64,000 bases of DNA, taken from positions 10,201,024-10,265,023 of the forward strand of contig NC_044576.1 of NCBI RefSeq assembly GCF_901933205.1. The letters are read 5' to 3'. Position numbers and translations under genes: made by a program. Of the stretch, positions 1 through 14,498 are shown piece by piece (position 1 is the first letter of the stretch; every line of letters begins with the position of its first letter). The notes beneath the pieces were generated by a model. The model saw only the letters and a list, made by a program, of their open reading frames with translations, was not told the DNA's origin and did no database searches. Origin of the DNA: Camarhynchus parvulus. Taxonomy: Eukaryota > Chordata > Aves > Passeriformes > Thraupidae.

Positions 1-170
1 ATTGAGGTTTATTTACTAGAACAATATTGGAACCTTTTGTAAGACACTGCTCTCCAGTCACCATATGAATCAGAATAACATTACTGCAGCTAATAAAATA
101 TATTACTGCATTTCTTAAGGTTCACAGACCCCTTTCCCCTCAGTTTTATAGAAAATTAGGACTCAGTGGG

Positions 171-189
171 TTTTTTTTTTTTTTTTTTT
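171..189. repeat. Poly-T tract (19 T)
   Basis: An uninterrupted run of 19 T. It could be a mononucleotide microsatellite or the reverse of an old poly-A tail. No retroposon body is visible beside it. Confidence 0.95.
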
Positions 190-3100
190 GACACTTGCTA
201 TGCTTCTTTTCAGGATTATAATAGGTCTTGGAGTTTAGGAACCTCTTAAATACTTTTCTTGATTGGTCAAAGAAAGGACAGCAATAGTCTAAATCCATGT
301 GTAATTTTTTTTTTCAGAAAAATGAGATATGAGAGTGAACATAATTTCAGTATCATTTCAGTGGGACAGGACTCAGCCTTAAATGTTCTAGTCACTAATT
401 TCTGCTTTGATGATATGATTATTACCTAAATGTAGGAGAAAGCAACAGAATTTTTATACAACGTGGGTGTTTTCACCTGCTACATGTAAGAAAAAAAAGC
501 CCACAGTTTGAAGCACATCAGAGTAGCAATGGTAATTAGGTATTGGCATATCATCCAAGAAAGAAAAGAAAATAGCTTGAAAAATGATAGGGCTTAATAA
601 TGCTTTAGTATCCTAGAGCTATGCAAAAAGTTCTCAAAAGGAAATCTATATTGTGAATGGCAAACACTTGTGATTCCTACAAGGGAAAACCAGTAAGAAA
701 CACAGGGAATGAGCAGTTTGATCCCATTTAAGTCTGTGTAAGGAATATGATCACACATCTGTATGCAGGCCTTCAAGCAGTCGGATAGATTTCCACAAAT
801 GCCAATTGCCATATCACACACAGCACCTTCCTGTAGAAGTTATGGTTGTTAATCTCATCTAAAGTACACCTGCAGTGACAGCATCTACCAGGAAATTTGC
901 ACAGAAATGAGAGAATATTGCTTTCTGAATCCATTTAAGACCCCAAAACATTCTGGACCAAATTTTTTTCATTGCCAACGAAAAATTTATATATGAAACA
1001 TTTTTTATAGCCAATGCTTCCAAAACATAATGCAACCATGTTACTAAATATGATCAGAACCAGTACAGCATTCCAGATAGATAAAATTCTTCTAAAATCT
1101 TGGAAGACTGCAGCAACAACATGCATTCATTTATTTGGTTTCTGAAATGAACTGACAGTTCGGCTGACAGAAAATCAGGGTACACCAAATCAGAATACAC
1201 ATATACTTACCTGGAAATCTGAAAAGATCAAAACCAGGTTTAGAACAGTTTGTACAGCTGAGACTTTCTTGTGTTCATTAGAGTCAAGGACAAGCACTGG
1301 CAGGGTCAGCTGGAGCTGAGCAGAGCTTAGACCAGGCACACCAGCACCAGCTTCTGCTTGTTCCTATTCTTAGAGCCAGCTGCTCTGAGCTACCTCACTT
1401 GCAGCCATGTAGATATTTTTGGAGTCTGGAATTTCCAGCCTTTTAGTTTCTCTGTTCAAGTACAACCTCTCAGACAAGCTCGCCCTACAATTCTAATTGG
1501 ACCTGGAAGAAAATGTAAAGATTTGAGCATTTGTTTGAAATTGGAAGGCAACCAAATTTTTGAAAGCTGCCTTAAAATGGAATAGCTTTTTTTTCTACCC
1601 AGATTGAAATGCTGGATGGCATATCAAAGAGAAATATTGTATTTGCCCTCCTGAGCACAAAATTTTATTCATTAGGGCCTTTTTCCCTTGTTCAACAAAA
1701 ATGATTTCCAGATTAGAAGATTACATAAGTATATTTCATATATGGATAAAATTGCTCTTTGCTTCACTCTCCTTGATATTTCCCGTACAAAGATACAGGG
1801 AGTTCACATTCTGCAGCTGAATTACGTTACAACAACACAGATGGGACTTTAGATGTAAAGCCATATTTTTAGCCAAAGCACAGTTGAAGCAATGTCATCT
1901 GATGCAGTTAGAGACATATAGAGAGGCACTTGCAGTAATACACATTTATCACTTTTAGTGAATGGCTGATACACAGCACCCTGTGTACCCTCTCCTTCAG
2001 AAGGGCAATAATTTCAAATATACTTTTTTCCTTGAACAGTAAAGAATGGAGCATTCTATTCCCATGTGTGGCCTGATACTTGTGCTTCATTTGGCTGCCA
2101 CTCAAGCTGTTCCTGCAGTTTCCCCTCTGTGAGCACCTGTGTGAAAACTCATCTTTGCACGGGCACTTGTGTTATTGCCCCAGGGTGAAACCTTTGGTCA
2201 TTTCTCTCAGAGAAAGCAGATACTCATTGTAAGGATTGTGAAATTCCACCTCCAGAGCACAGGTGTGAATTTCCATACATTTGCAACTGTCAGAGGGAAT
2301 GCTCAGTGTCTTCATGGTAACATGATCATTTCCAACAGCAAAATCTCTTCATTTCATGAAGGATCTGAGCTGGAATCAGAACCATTTACCTTTATCATAA
2401 AGTATTGCTGTGATGTTTCTCAGGTATGAGAAGTTTTATTGTTTCTGGCATATTGCATATCAGATCTTAAAAATCAGAAAAAAAATCTTATTAAACTAGG
2501 AATTTGAAAGCACTGGAAGCATTCAGAATTTAAAAGAACTAAGAAAGGCAGAGGGTTTAGTGCAGTTCTCCGATATTCATAATTCATAATTGATGTCCCA
2601 TGCAGACACATCAGTGAAGTGCTGGACAAAACTTTCTGGAAGGATAAACATACACCCCTCCAACAATTTGATTAAGTAATAGCTTGCAAATATGTATAAG
2701 GGCAGCAGCAGCAGCCCCTTGTCAATATAGTTGTCACTGGTTTTAGAAGATTAAGAAGCTGTTGGAAGCATCTCTTCAGCAAGTCCTTCCCCATTAAAGA
2801 ATATTACTGTTACAGCTCTTTGAAGAGCAAAGGAAATCTAAAAAAAAATCTTTTAAATGTTGGAGGCCTTGGAGCATCTTCTTAAAAAATGCTGAATTTT
2901 GTAGTGCTTTATATTTCTGGTAAACTGGATTCAGATCTTGGCAATAGGTTAGGGAGCACCATTCCTAGTAAAAAAGACAAAGAGAGACTAAGCCAAGGAG
3001 GAAGCACAGGAAGGAGCAGCTTCCTAGAAAGCCTGCTGCCGTTGGTAAGGAAAGAAAAGATGCCATGGAATGGCCAAAGGACTGCTACCTTTAACCTTAA

Positions 3101-3469
3101 GGACAATAAGCAGCCACCACAAGCTAGTCGGTGTTTTCTGAGGCACTTCACCTTTAGAGAGGAAAACAGGAATTTCTTTCCTCTGCAAAGTTTCCTACTT
3201 CACAGTAAGAAGTCTCCAATAGTATTTTATAAACTGTTAAAGCAAGGAAAGTCAAAACCAGCTTTTGGAAGGCTGTTGTTCTTGCCTTCCTCCCCAGTGG
3301 GAAAAAAATGAGCAGATAGCAGCCACATGAGACTGAGGAGTGTGGGTGGATGGTCAGGGTACAGAATGTTAGATTACTCAGCAGTTTAGCTGGCTCTGGT
3401 ATGTACCCATGACTACATCTTGAGTCCTCCCCAGAAAAAGCATTTAATTCATCTCAGAAAAGTGCAAAA
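190..3469. other. No gene seen; AT-rich unique sequence
   Basis: Only short open frames occur. The longest is 2889-3311 (+, 140 codons, overlapped by an 80-codon minus frame), with no recognisable domain. A (CAG)4 run lies at 2702-2716. No TE or RNA gene was recognised. Confidence 0.6.
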
Positions 3470-3700
3470 GTTAATTACTGAATAAATGATAGAGCCCCAC
3501 CTACTGTTTTATTGCATACATTTCTAGATAGACACGCACTTCATGCAAATGCAATTCATTAGTGCATGCATGGGCATTTTTCTATTAGAGGAGCCCTAAT
3601 TATGGATTGTAATCCTACCCTGGGTATGTTTTGCATACACACACAACTGCGGATTTTGCAGTTAAAATCTAGAAATGCAGGATTTCTTTCCATCCCCCTT
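3470..3700. promoter_or_regulatory. Candidate conserved non-coding element (homeodomain/octamer-like sites)
   Basis: The patch contains an exact octamer ATGCAAAT (3543-3550), a gcatgcat palindrome, a ggatt/aatcc pair (around 3605-3616, bicoid/OTX-like cores) and several ATTA cores. This density resembles vertebrate developmental enhancers. Conservation cannot be judged from one sequence, so it is only a pointer. Confidence 0.2.
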
Positions 3701-6700
3701 GTAAATCAGGCTTCTCTGCATCATATGAGCATACACACATACCAAAAGCTCCCCACGGAAAGATTAAAATTTTTCAAAAAGCTTTGCACATCTTTTGGTC
3801 AGCAGCTGACAGAATGAATGCTCATTTCATTAACAACACTGGTATTGGGGATCACTGAGGTTCTGGCACCCATTACCATCCTTACCAGATTATCTGGCAT
3901 ATTTTCCACCCAGACTCTCTCTGCTCATGTGTAAAGGAAAGAAAATATCCCAGCAATGTGAACATCCCTTAAAGTGGCACAAGTTTTGTTATTGAAATAG
4001 AAAAGTCTACATGCAATGTGCATGAAAGATAAGGGTGGCATTTTTCTCATTTTAAGGAAGTGGAGCCCCAGGACACTGGGAGTGAGGGAAGTACCACCCA
4101 GACATTAAATGTCTTGTCCGGACCACCAGCTCTCCAACACATCCCTGCTCATAAATAATGCAGCACAGAAGTTGACTCCCAGCACACACAAGGCTTTAAA
4201 AAGGGCCTGTTTCACCTGTCTTCTTGTCATGGCTGCTCTTCCACTGTAGTTTCATGTGAAGTGAAATTCCCATTGCAAAGGGAATTCTTAAAAGAACTTT
4301 TCTGAAATCCCATGTCCAGAGTGGGACACATATTTTGAAAACACTGAAATACATTCTTGTAAACTGTAGCAGTCATGAATTGGCATCACATTTTGCAAGT
4401 AATGTCTTGTTTTTCAAATGTTACCAGTTACTACAAGTTCACAGACTGGTGTGATTTTAAAAGAGCAGAATTGTGTCAAAACTACAAGGTAAAAAGACCT
4501 CATGGAAGCAAAGTGAATTGAAATAAGTAATGAAATGTGACAGCTGGAGAAAAGGACTGATTCATTTATCACATTGAGATTGGCAACAAGCTTCAAAACC
4601 CTGTTGTTATCTGGCAGCAATTGTTCTGTTCTGTCAGTGTAACAGGTGATAAGCCAAAAAGGTGGAAGGAAATCCTCCATATTACATGACACTTATCTCC
4701 ACAATTTCATGGAAGTGTTTTTGATAATAATTTTAAACAAAGCTCTCCAAAACATTGTTGGCAGTGTCTTCATTAAACTAAAGAAAAATTAATATTTTTT
4801 AATTTGAGTATGAGATTCTTCAAATTAAGTATACACATTTCTCTAACCTCTGATTTTGTCCCTTATTTTTTAAGCTGTAACAATTGCCAGCAGCAGCTGA
4901 TATGGTTTTACTTGCACCCCTCAAAAATACTAAAGCATTTGAAACTGGCCAAGTAAAGGATGTGGTCATGAGTATTGACTGTTTCTTTTTTAAGCTATAG
5001 AATATTTTTTATTACAAGACACTGAAATTATTAATATAATATTAATAGTCTTATACAATATCTTTAAACACTTCTAAATATGAATGTTTATAAAATATGG
5101 TAGACATTGATAATTCACAAATGGGAGAGGACACCTTGTTCTTTGTACTACAAAGCCCTCTAACCTCAAAATATATAATTTTTTTCAAACTAAAAACATA
5201 TTGAAGAAGAGACAAGTTGTTTCTGGAATATTTGGAGCATATTCTTGAACAGCATGACATTATGCATAGACTAAAAGTCTAGCATTTCTAAGTTCTTCCG
5301 TAAAATACTTTTTTTTTTTTTAAGGGTGCATTTAAATGATCCACGGAATGCATTTAAAGTTTGGTTGATACTAGGACAAGAGTGCATTAAACCATCTCTT
5401 TTCTCCCTCAGGGACAAAGATGTGGCAGCAAAAAATATTTTGCTAAGTACAAGTGCCAAAATTCAATGGCAAAAGACACAGGAACCTAAAATTGCCAAAA
5501 TTGTTCCAAACAATTTTGACAAGTTAATATCAATACAGTTTAATGCTGTCCACACCAACAGGAAGCCAGGCATTAGAGTCTATAGAGTTTCTGTAGCATT
5601 GGCTGAAAGAACTTGTGACACATCTTTCTTATTACACTAAAACTGGTAAAATAGCTTACTCCAGGAAAAAAAACAAAAACCCTATGCTAAGTCTGATATT
5701 TAATGCAATAATTTGCTAAATAGTTAAACATTTAGGCTGCCGAAGTCTCAGTATTAAAACTCTGCTTTGTAGATCTGCTTTTAAAACCCAACCCCTCCTC
5801 TGAACATAATGGCTGTGAATTTTGCCATCTCACCTGGGTTCCTACTCTGTCTTGCTCTCTGAAAGGACAGGGCTTCCTGAGAGGGATTAAGGTGGGAAAT
5901 AAAGCATTGTTTGGAGTCAGGATGAGCAGGAGATAGGCACAGGCCCTTTCTGACTAAGTAAACATGAAACAAAGAAACGTGAGTGCACTTGCTACTAGTT
6001 TTGCACAATGCTCTGTCCTTACAGATTAAATACACACCAAACAGATATCCAAGTCTGGTGAAGCGTGGCTATTTTTTAAACTTCTGAATTTCTAAGAGTA
6101 CAATCCACATGACCCTCACTGCCAGCTAGGACCTTGTGTGAATATCAATTTTCATATCACACGGGAGTGTGAAGAATGAAATTTTCTCTAGACTGATCAA
6201 ATGACTGGGATTAAATTTGAAGGGCCAGACATTTGGAATAACTGTCGACTTCTCAGAATCCAGCAGCTTTACACCACTTGAGAGTCTGGCCTAAGGTATA
6301 TATTAATCTGTTTGAAGTATTTCAAGCATTCTAGTTGTATCTTCTAATAGCAGCTTTGAAAATGTGCTGCAGACCTAAAGGGATGTTAATATTATGTGTA
6401 CTTTTTCTCTCATATAGCAGATAGAAGGAGAAAAGAATTTAGGAAAATCTGAATTACTGAAACTCATATCCCAACCCTGACACTACCTTATGGATATCAA
6501 GAAGAAGGAAGCTCTCCAATTATGCTCACGTGGACTTCAACTTCAGGCACAGAAAAGTAGTTCTGACTATCACACATTCAGAGCAGTCAAATAATTTATC
6601 ACAGCAAAATATGAAGTGAAATTGGAGACTACAGACAAAAGGCACACAGGCTGGAGAGACATATATTTACAGTTATTTAGAATGAATTTTTTTTTAGAAA

Positions 6701-9102
6701 GTTAAAGCTAGCATATCTGTATCAGTCAGGTCCAGTTCTTTCTCTCTTGTATAAGATTTTGCTTCCATCTTAAAGTAGAATTGAGTCCTAAGAGAAAGGC
6801 AGCTTTAATGGTGTATGAATTTTAAATAAAGCAAAGTAAGAGCATATCAGCACAGCTCAATGCTGCAGACTGGGAACAGATTTGTGATTGTAGTTTTGTA
6901 TGCATCTTTATTTTCCCAGTATATCAGTGGCATCAGTGCAAGAGATTTCAGATTGACTTCACAAGCTTACACATTTTCCATGTCCAGCAAAGAAGGCTGC
7001 AAACTCCTTGAGAGGAGTGAGAGCAACTAAAACCTCCAGAAAAACTGGAAAAAAAATTTACCTCCTCTCACCTCTGTCAGCAGCGTTGTTGTGTGCCAAA
7101 AAGGAAAAAAAATGGGGAAGGCTTTATATTGACTGTTGTCACCACTTAATTAGAATTTCTTCCCCCTCTTCAAAAAAATAAAATTATTATGGACATAATT
7201 ATGTCTCCTGGTTCTCTCCACTAGCACAGACTTGACCATCATATGCCTGAAAAATAAATGGCTGACTCAAATGAATGGGTTACGGCTGAAATAAAACTGA
7301 CTTCCATGAAGCCTTCAGCTACTGCACACTTTTCAGCCAGAACTGCAACACATTTGCAAATTTGCAAGTATCTGAAAACACGAATCTTAAAACTATCCTT
7401 TAATTAATCCAACCTTTTTTTATAGCAACAGACATATTAACCTTGATGTTCTTGTCTATAATTTAACAAATTATATGTGGTTTACCAGAGTTCAGTTTCA
7501 CATTCTCTGTGGAACTATCATGTTTTAATTAGTTGAACTCCCACGAAAGAACTGCATAGACTCTGCCTTAACCCTATGTATATATAAAAATGTTCAGATT
7601 GCTAAATTTGATATGAAAATGCTATTATAGGCTCAGGATGATTATTAAATCAAGGCAATCCTTCTCAAGTTAGCAGCCAGTATTCTTTCAAAACATTAAA
7701 ATTCTTATTTCACTGGTGTTATTTTTGAAAATTATGTACTTCTGTATTCTTTTTTTTGGTATACCTTTTGCAGCTTCCCAATTTTAACATTGCCTTTCCT
7801 TTCAGTGAGACTAGAAATTTATTATTTTATATTCTCCTTGGGGCTACTAATACAGTAGGCACTCATTCCTACCTGTAAGAAAATCATGTTTTTAGAAAAT
7901 CTAATATAAAAGGGAAAAAATGGAATTATATCAGGATTTGGATTTTTTTTACTTTATGTTGAAAAAGTAAAATTTAGTCTTCTACTTTTTCTTCTGAAAA
8001 CACATAAATTTTCTTTGTGTTTTCCTCAACACAACTTTTCACAATGATTTCTCAGCAGTCACTTAAAAACAAGTCTTTGCAATAACACCACAGTATTAGG
8101 AAAAAAAAACCAAAAACCCTTCAAACCACCAACGAAGTTGTAATCATGAAATTAAAATCTTTCTATATGTCTCAGAAACAATTCTGTTCATAAATGCAAA
8201 TACCAGGCTTCTGCACAAGGAGACATCCATTTGGCTTCCATTCTCAAAATATGAATATAGCACAAATTTAACCTTCCAAGACAGAAATATGAATGTTTTG
8301 GACAAAAAATGTGTATAGTCATTGCAAGGTTCAATAAACACGCTGAAATGCTGTTTTATAGATATTCTTATTTCCCATAAGTTCTTCATTGATAAAGGAA
8401 ACGGACTTTTGCATTTGAAAATGTTCAAAGCAATTTTGACAGAAGGGAGTAAGAACATTTCTCTTTGTGATGTTGCAGCTCTGTAAGGAATAGAAGATAT
8501 GTGGAAAAGCCCAAGGTGTCAACCATGATGGGCAAAAGTAATACTTCTCTTACCTTCTTTTTTATTACAAAAATGCATAGCACTGTCTAGTGAGCATAAA
8601 ATCTCACTGAATTCAAATAAAAGTACTATCTTTTTTTCTACTTCAAGATTGCCTTATTCGTTTTTGTTTAGTTTTAAGAAAAAACAAGTCTGAAATAAGA
8701 TTAAATCAGTGCTGTAATTCTGCATGACGTGATGTAACTTAATACTACTGGGACAGACCTCATATTAGAAAAAAAAAGTCCAATTCTATCCAAGCAAATG
8801 TGAATTTTAAGAATAAAGACTGAATCAACTGATTTCAATAGTTTAACAGCTCTCTCAATGTTACTTAAGCAGCATGATATCAGGGATAAATCAATTCAGA
8901 TTTCATAGAAAGTGTTTCCATAGTAAGGGAAGGATTAGGAGGTGGAAAACCCTTCCCTTGTTTGCTCATACAGCTATTTAAGAGACATGACATGGCTGCT
9001 GCAAATATGAAAGACATAGTTATGGCTCATAGTGGTTCTCTTAATTTTAAGGAAAGGAAAAAAACCAAAAGGAAGGGCATATGAGACTTGATAAAAAACT
9101 GC
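3701..9102. other. No gene seen; AT-rich unique sequence
   Basis: All open frames are 104 codons or shorter and show no family signature. Around 6270-6295 the phrase tttacaccacttgagagtct is reminiscent of an ancient sauropsid interspersed repeat, but too short to call. Confidence 0.55.
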
Positions 9103-9154
9103 CTAAGCTCTACAGAAAAGGTGGTCCCACTGACATTGACCCAAGAGCCTGTGG

Positions 9155-9478
9155 GTGACAGAATTTGCATTTACTGTAATCAAAACCCCCCAGCCAACAA
9201 ACAAACACAAAGCTGAGGAGTGCCCAGCTGCCTTCAGCCTGTCAGATGCAGCCACTGCTGGCTGTTCACTCACTGAGCACCAAGAGCAGAGTGTTCCTGC
9301 CCCCTGCAAGCACGGGCACCACCGGCCGTGCTCTGAGCTTGGGGACACACAGCCTGGCATTAAGGCAAAGCTCCTGATGTTTCCCCACACCTTGCAGAGG
9401 CTTCTGGCAGCAGCACCAGGAGGGTTGCAGTGTGCAACAGAGAAAACAGGGAGCATTCAGAGCTTACAAGGAGTTTAA
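9155..9478. other. GC-raised patch with open frames on both strands
   Basis: About 9200-9420 is visibly richer in G+C than its surroundings. It is open for 107 codons on + (9155-9478) and 117 codons on - (9103-9456). Open frames on both strands point to low stop-codon density rather than coding. I recognise no domain in either. It may be an old repeat fragment or a decayed exon. Confidence 0.35.
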
Positions 9479-10163
9479 TCCTCTTTTCAGTCAAAATACT
9501 AAAAACTCATCCTTTCACAAAGGCACAAAGTGAATTTAGAGCAAGAAAATTTGTCTCTGCCTGTATTCTCTTGTCCTGCTAGGCAAATAACTGAGGTGTC
9601 TGTACTGAAAAGCTCTGCATTCAAAATGCTACTTCTGGAAAACAATTCATTATCTTCCCAGAAATCCTGGTCAAGTATCTGTTGGAAGAGATCTTCATTA
9701 AGCCACAGCCAGTAGGAGATGGATATGCTCCAGAATGGTGGCAACAAGTTTCAGCAACAAAAGGTAGCAAATACATGGGAAAAATATGAAGTGAGGAAGG
9801 GACAGGGGAGAAGAGCTCATTTGCTTGCAGGAGAGCAGAGTGGGAATTCAATCATCAGAAAAGAAAGAAAGGAGTCTTAATAAAAGAATACCTCTATCAG
9901 GAAAGCATCATGTCATTTCACCAGTGCCAGCTTCATTCTGCAGTGGTTACCCACTTCTTTATAACAATACCATCAAGATTAGTGAATTTTCAGAGAAAAA
10001 ATATCCTTCTTTCCTTCCCCCAAAACAACAAGTTTGCAAAAGAATTTTAATGCAAATCAGCCTCTTTTTTCACCCCATTTCAAGAACTATTTTTTTTCCA
10101 AATAAACTCTACTGAAGACAATAGAAAATAATAAATTGAATACATCAGTTTTCTTGTAAGCAC

Positions 10164-10181
10164 TTTTTTTTTTTTTTTTTT
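10164..10181. repeat. Poly-T tract (18 T) followed by GCAG
   Basis: An uninterrupted run of 18 T leads straight into gcag, so it also resembles a polypyrimidine tract with a 3' splice site (AG at 10184-10185). No supporting exon follows. A chance resemblance is most likely. Confidence 0.9.
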
Positions 10182-12585
10182 GCAGAAGGCTTTTAAAGCT
10201 GGAAAATCCAGAACATGGGATATGGGAGTATTTTAGTCCACAATCAATCCATCATGCTGGCCTACTTTTAGGCAAACGTGTTTTAAGAAAAGAGAAAAGA
10301 ACATGAAAGGGAGGTAAAAGCAGCAGAGTGTAATATCTTGTAGTGTGTGAATAGTCCAGCCACTGAACTTTGTATACCCACAAAGAAAAGAAAAAGGTGA
10401 GCTTGTAGGAAAATGTTTCATTTGTATTCCTGATAACGAATCACACTGGTTTACCATACATAGCTGCAGATTGCCCTTCCACTTTGAGCAACAACATAAA
10501 ATGGTTTTAGGAAAGGTGAATGGAAAATTCCTCCTCTGTAAATAGATTTCACAGGTGAAATAATATAAAAAGGGATATATTTCCCATGAAGAGCAACATA
10601 CTGCAGCTTTAACTAAGACTGTCTAGTCTCTGCAGGATCCCAGCAGCGGCACACAGAGAAAATCCCTATCAGCAATTTTTATTTGCCTTTCACCCCCTAC
10701 CAGCTCTAATAACACCTGCTAAATTTATTTACACGCTCTGCTATAGGAAATAAAAAAAAATGCTGCCTTGAATACTAATTTTTAAATGTCATCTGGAATG
10801 CACTATCCTTTGTTTTATAACAAAGTAACATACCCTTTTCAAGGAAGTCACCATGTTCAAGACTAGGACAGTAGTCCCATTCTCCATGACAAGTGATATA
10901 AGAGCATCTCCTGACTTCAGTTTGTATTTATGTTGTTCACAGGTATATTAATTGTTTTGTGAATCCTCTCTAGCTCCCCATGAGCCTCAGGGTCCCATCC
11001 CACCTTCCACTTGATTCCACCGATATGTGCTGCTTCTTCAACAGCCGCACCTCTGACTTGCTCATTGCCTCAGTTTGTGCAAGCTGTTCATTTTGTTCAA
11101 AAGTACAGGAATAAAAGAAGGAGAAAAACCAGCAATCCCTCCAAATCCAGAGATCCTGTAGCTGTGAAAGAGTGTGGGAAAAGCAAAGGGAGCTGAGAGA
11201 TTGACCTTCATGAACGTGAAGGAGATTCTCAATGCATTGACTTCCCTTGTCGCCACTGAATCATCCTTTGCCCTTACTCCTTGTCACACCACATCCTACC
11301 TGGCCTACCTTGGATCAGAAGCTTCCCAGTGGCATTTCCTAGATCAGTGACCAAAAAACCCAAGTATCAATGGAATTAAATTAACTGCCAGAGACAGATT
11401 TTTGGCAAGAGGTGAAGTTGGGTGACTGTTACTCATCACAATTAGAGAATCTAAAATTACCATATTAGTAATCAGCCAACTGCCTATTTGTCACTCTGTC
11501 CCTGAAATTACACATCTGACACACATGGTGCCATTTCAGGAAATGACATCAAAACCATGTAGGCCTTCTTATATAATTATGCTTCTTAGCAGAGGGGAGC
11601 ATCTGCCCCAGTAATTACTTGTGTCCCCTATATTCATAAATACCCACATTTCAATAAGCATATATTCAGCCTGGATTTATAAAAATTTATACCATCATTA
11701 AAAATGTTGTAGATACACAGTGATTTACAATACCACAACATGGCAGTTAAAGGAGATTGCCTGAGAGTTTACGTGGTTTACTTACTTTTACTTGCAAATT
11801 AATTCTGATTTTCTGCACTCCTGATACATTAGATGAGAGTGGAAAAGTAGGACAAATCCTTATGACAAAAAAAATGCTAAGCTTGAGAGGAGAAATACAA
11901 AATTAAAGAAAATATGACAGGCCTTTGAATCAGCATCCTTCCACTCTTGCTGCCATATATTAAAAGTTGGTGCAATTTCTTGAAAGGTACCCTTGTTACG
12001 CTGCAGCTTTTTCAAGAGTGAGCAACTAAGGTACTATAAACAGAAAATCTGTCTGGGACTGATGGACTTGTGGTCCCTTCTGGTATGTGCTGAGATACAT
12101 CCTAGAAAAGAAACTTCAGTTTCAGCAGATCTGAGTATTCTGGATCCAAGCCCACTGATAAATCTCTCTGTTTACAAGGCAGCTAAGGAGATTATGTCTG
12201 TCTTTTATACCTGCCAAGAAATGTTGGTCTCATACGCCATGGAGCAATCCATGCACGTCTCCACAGACACCCTAAGAACTTGATTAGCAATAATACAGAC
12301 ATGAAAAAGCACTGGTAATCACACACCAGCTGATACACCTCACACAGAGACACTCCATGAAATCAGCTCCTCCATTTATGTAACAATTCCCTCCGCAAAA
12401 ATCAGAGCGACTTTAATATCTCAAATAATACAAAGATGTCTTTTGTGGTGGAACAAAGGAAACAGGTTGATTGACTGCACAGAAGTGGCAACAAGGGCTC
12501 AAAATGATCAGTTGTGCCAACAATAGATAAACAAAGAATATGTAATCAACTGCAAAAGCTTCTTAGAAAACAAAGTTCATTGCAG

Positions 12586-12605
12586 AACAAACAAACAAAC
12601 AAACA
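12586..12605. repeat. (AAAC)n microsatellite
   Basis: Five consecutive aaac units. A similar tract lies at 14481-14498. Confidence 0.9.
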
Positions 12606-12969
12606 CACCATACCCTCCACAATGTGTGTTTAATTATGTGGATTTTTAAAATCCCAATGGGAAATTCCTTTTAGCTCCTAAAATACATATAGCTTATCCT
12701 TAATAAATATTTATTCAGGGTTTAAGTACAGTGCTCTTAGATGAAAAGAGATATTTTACCTCTCTTTAAAAGATACAATAGAAAGCGGAAAAAAACCCTC
12801 CAAATCCAGGAAATGCTTATTAAGATTGTTGTAGCTGGTGAATATCTGTAAGTGTTTTGGATGAGTACTTATTTTCTGTATTAATTCTGCTCTGGCAGAA
12901 AGGAGGACATGCAGTATCAGCATTGTGATATTCTTTTGTTGCTTGGAAAGCCAAACCCCACACATTTTG

Positions 12970-12994
12970 TACTATATTTAAGTACAATATAGTA
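12970..12994. repeat. Short inverted repeat: 9-bp stem, 7-nt loop
   Basis: The arms tactatatt (12970-12978) and aatatagta (12986-12994) are exact reverse complements. AT-only stems of this length occur by chance, so little weight should be put on it. Confidence 0.6.
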
Positions 12995-14480
12995 ATAGTT
13001 ATAGTTTATTTTTATCCCCTTTAGCTAATTTGGTAACCAGTCAGTATTTTGTACCCTTCTTTCTGTCTCTTTGTCCTATGCTACTTCCACATCCATATAT
13101 TCTGGGACTGTGCTGGTGGAAACCTCATTAAGGACTAGATTCTGGATGAAGAGAACCCTGTCCATTCAATGAAATAAACAAATCAGTGAGGTTGCTTCCT
13201 TGAAAATCTCGTAAAAATCTGGCTCACTGACTACAGAACATGGGCTGTGTAGTTCCTCATAGTGCAGATACTCTGGCCCCAGCAATTCTGATAAAGAAAA
13301 ATATACAGAACAAGGCAAATATGGGACCTCTTGTCATTTGCACTGCTTAACTGTTGCTTTAGTTCTCTTCAGCCTTTTTGGGACAGCTAAAACTCTCCCC
13401 AAGACAATATCCTGGGCAAGCTTTGATGGATAGCTGAGAATTTATATTCAGTATTATTTCTGCTTCCTGTGTGAAATCATCCTGGTGCAGGGCCTGCATC
13501 TGTGGTTGCAGTCTGCTCTCGTGGTTGGGGAGTCAGTCAGTTTGCACTGTCTGCCTTGGAGCCAGGGCTCACTTTCCAACCATTTTTTATTTAACATTAA
13601 CGATTAAAGCATGCTCCTGAAACACTTAAAAAACCTCAAAACAAACAGCAAGAATCAAAGCCCCAAATCTATTCCCTGATGATAGCAGTCTAAAGTCATA
13701 GCACATTTTGAAGTCAGTGTGTCTCAGAGATGTTCACACCCTTTGCATGCCATTTGTATTCACAGGTGTTAATCTGTTCTGAATTGGGCATTTTACTGAG
13801 GAAAAATCTCCAAATGCTTAACGTTTCAAGACTGCTGACTCATTGTTTCCTTTGTCTGTTAAACTATACCCCAGTCTCATAAATTGCTTAAAATATTAAA
13901 AACCCCACCATTAGAAATGATGCAATATAGCCTTGGAGCATTTCTGAGCCTAATAAATGTCTATCAGTTACAGGGACCAAAAATTAAAGACATAAAGCTT
14001 TCAGGAGAATTCTGGGAAATGCGTGGAGAGGCTGCAGCTTTTCTGAATGAATGCACCTGGGGCATATGCCCACATGGCTGATCAAGGTTCAGTGAGGCTT
14101 TTTGTGTCTTTACATTTTCCTGTCTAGCTCTTCCCTAATCCTTTTTATCTTTTCTGGACATTGATCCACAGGGGAAAATGCTGAAGCTAAACTAAAACTC
14201 AGTTTTGGTAAGAGGAAGCACAACAGACTGAACTGCTTTGTTGGGAGCAAGAGAGGATCCAACAGATTTTGTTGTGCTGTTCTTTCCCCCCAAAACTGCA
14301 GGGCCCATGTTCCAGTAGGAGCCCAATATAGAGAGATTTGAGGTACACAATTTGATTTCAAACACTGTCAGAAAAACTGTTTTGGATGGGATTGGGAAGT
14401 AGAGGACTTATGTAATGCTTCCTTCTGCCTTGCTCCCACCACTGCAGATATTAATTTTGCTTCTTTGCATCTTTTATATG

Positions 14481-14498
14481 AACAAACAAACAAACAAA
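14481..14498. repeat. (AAAC)n microsatellite
   Basis: Four to five consecutive aaac units, unrelated in flank to the tract at 12586-12605. Confidence 0.9.

Noticed and set aside
2889..3311. 140-codon plus-strand open frame
   Set aside because: It is lysine/serine-rich with no family signature, is overlapped by an 80-codon minus frame, and has no splice or promoter context.
6270..6297. Phrase reminiscent of an ancient sauropsid repeat (tttacaccac...gtctggcc)
   Set aside because: Only a short resemblance from memory, with no extended alignment possible.
10164..10185. Strong 3' splice-site lookalike (18 T then gcag)
   Set aside because: No open, conserved-looking exon follows, and poly-T microsatellites often produce this pattern.
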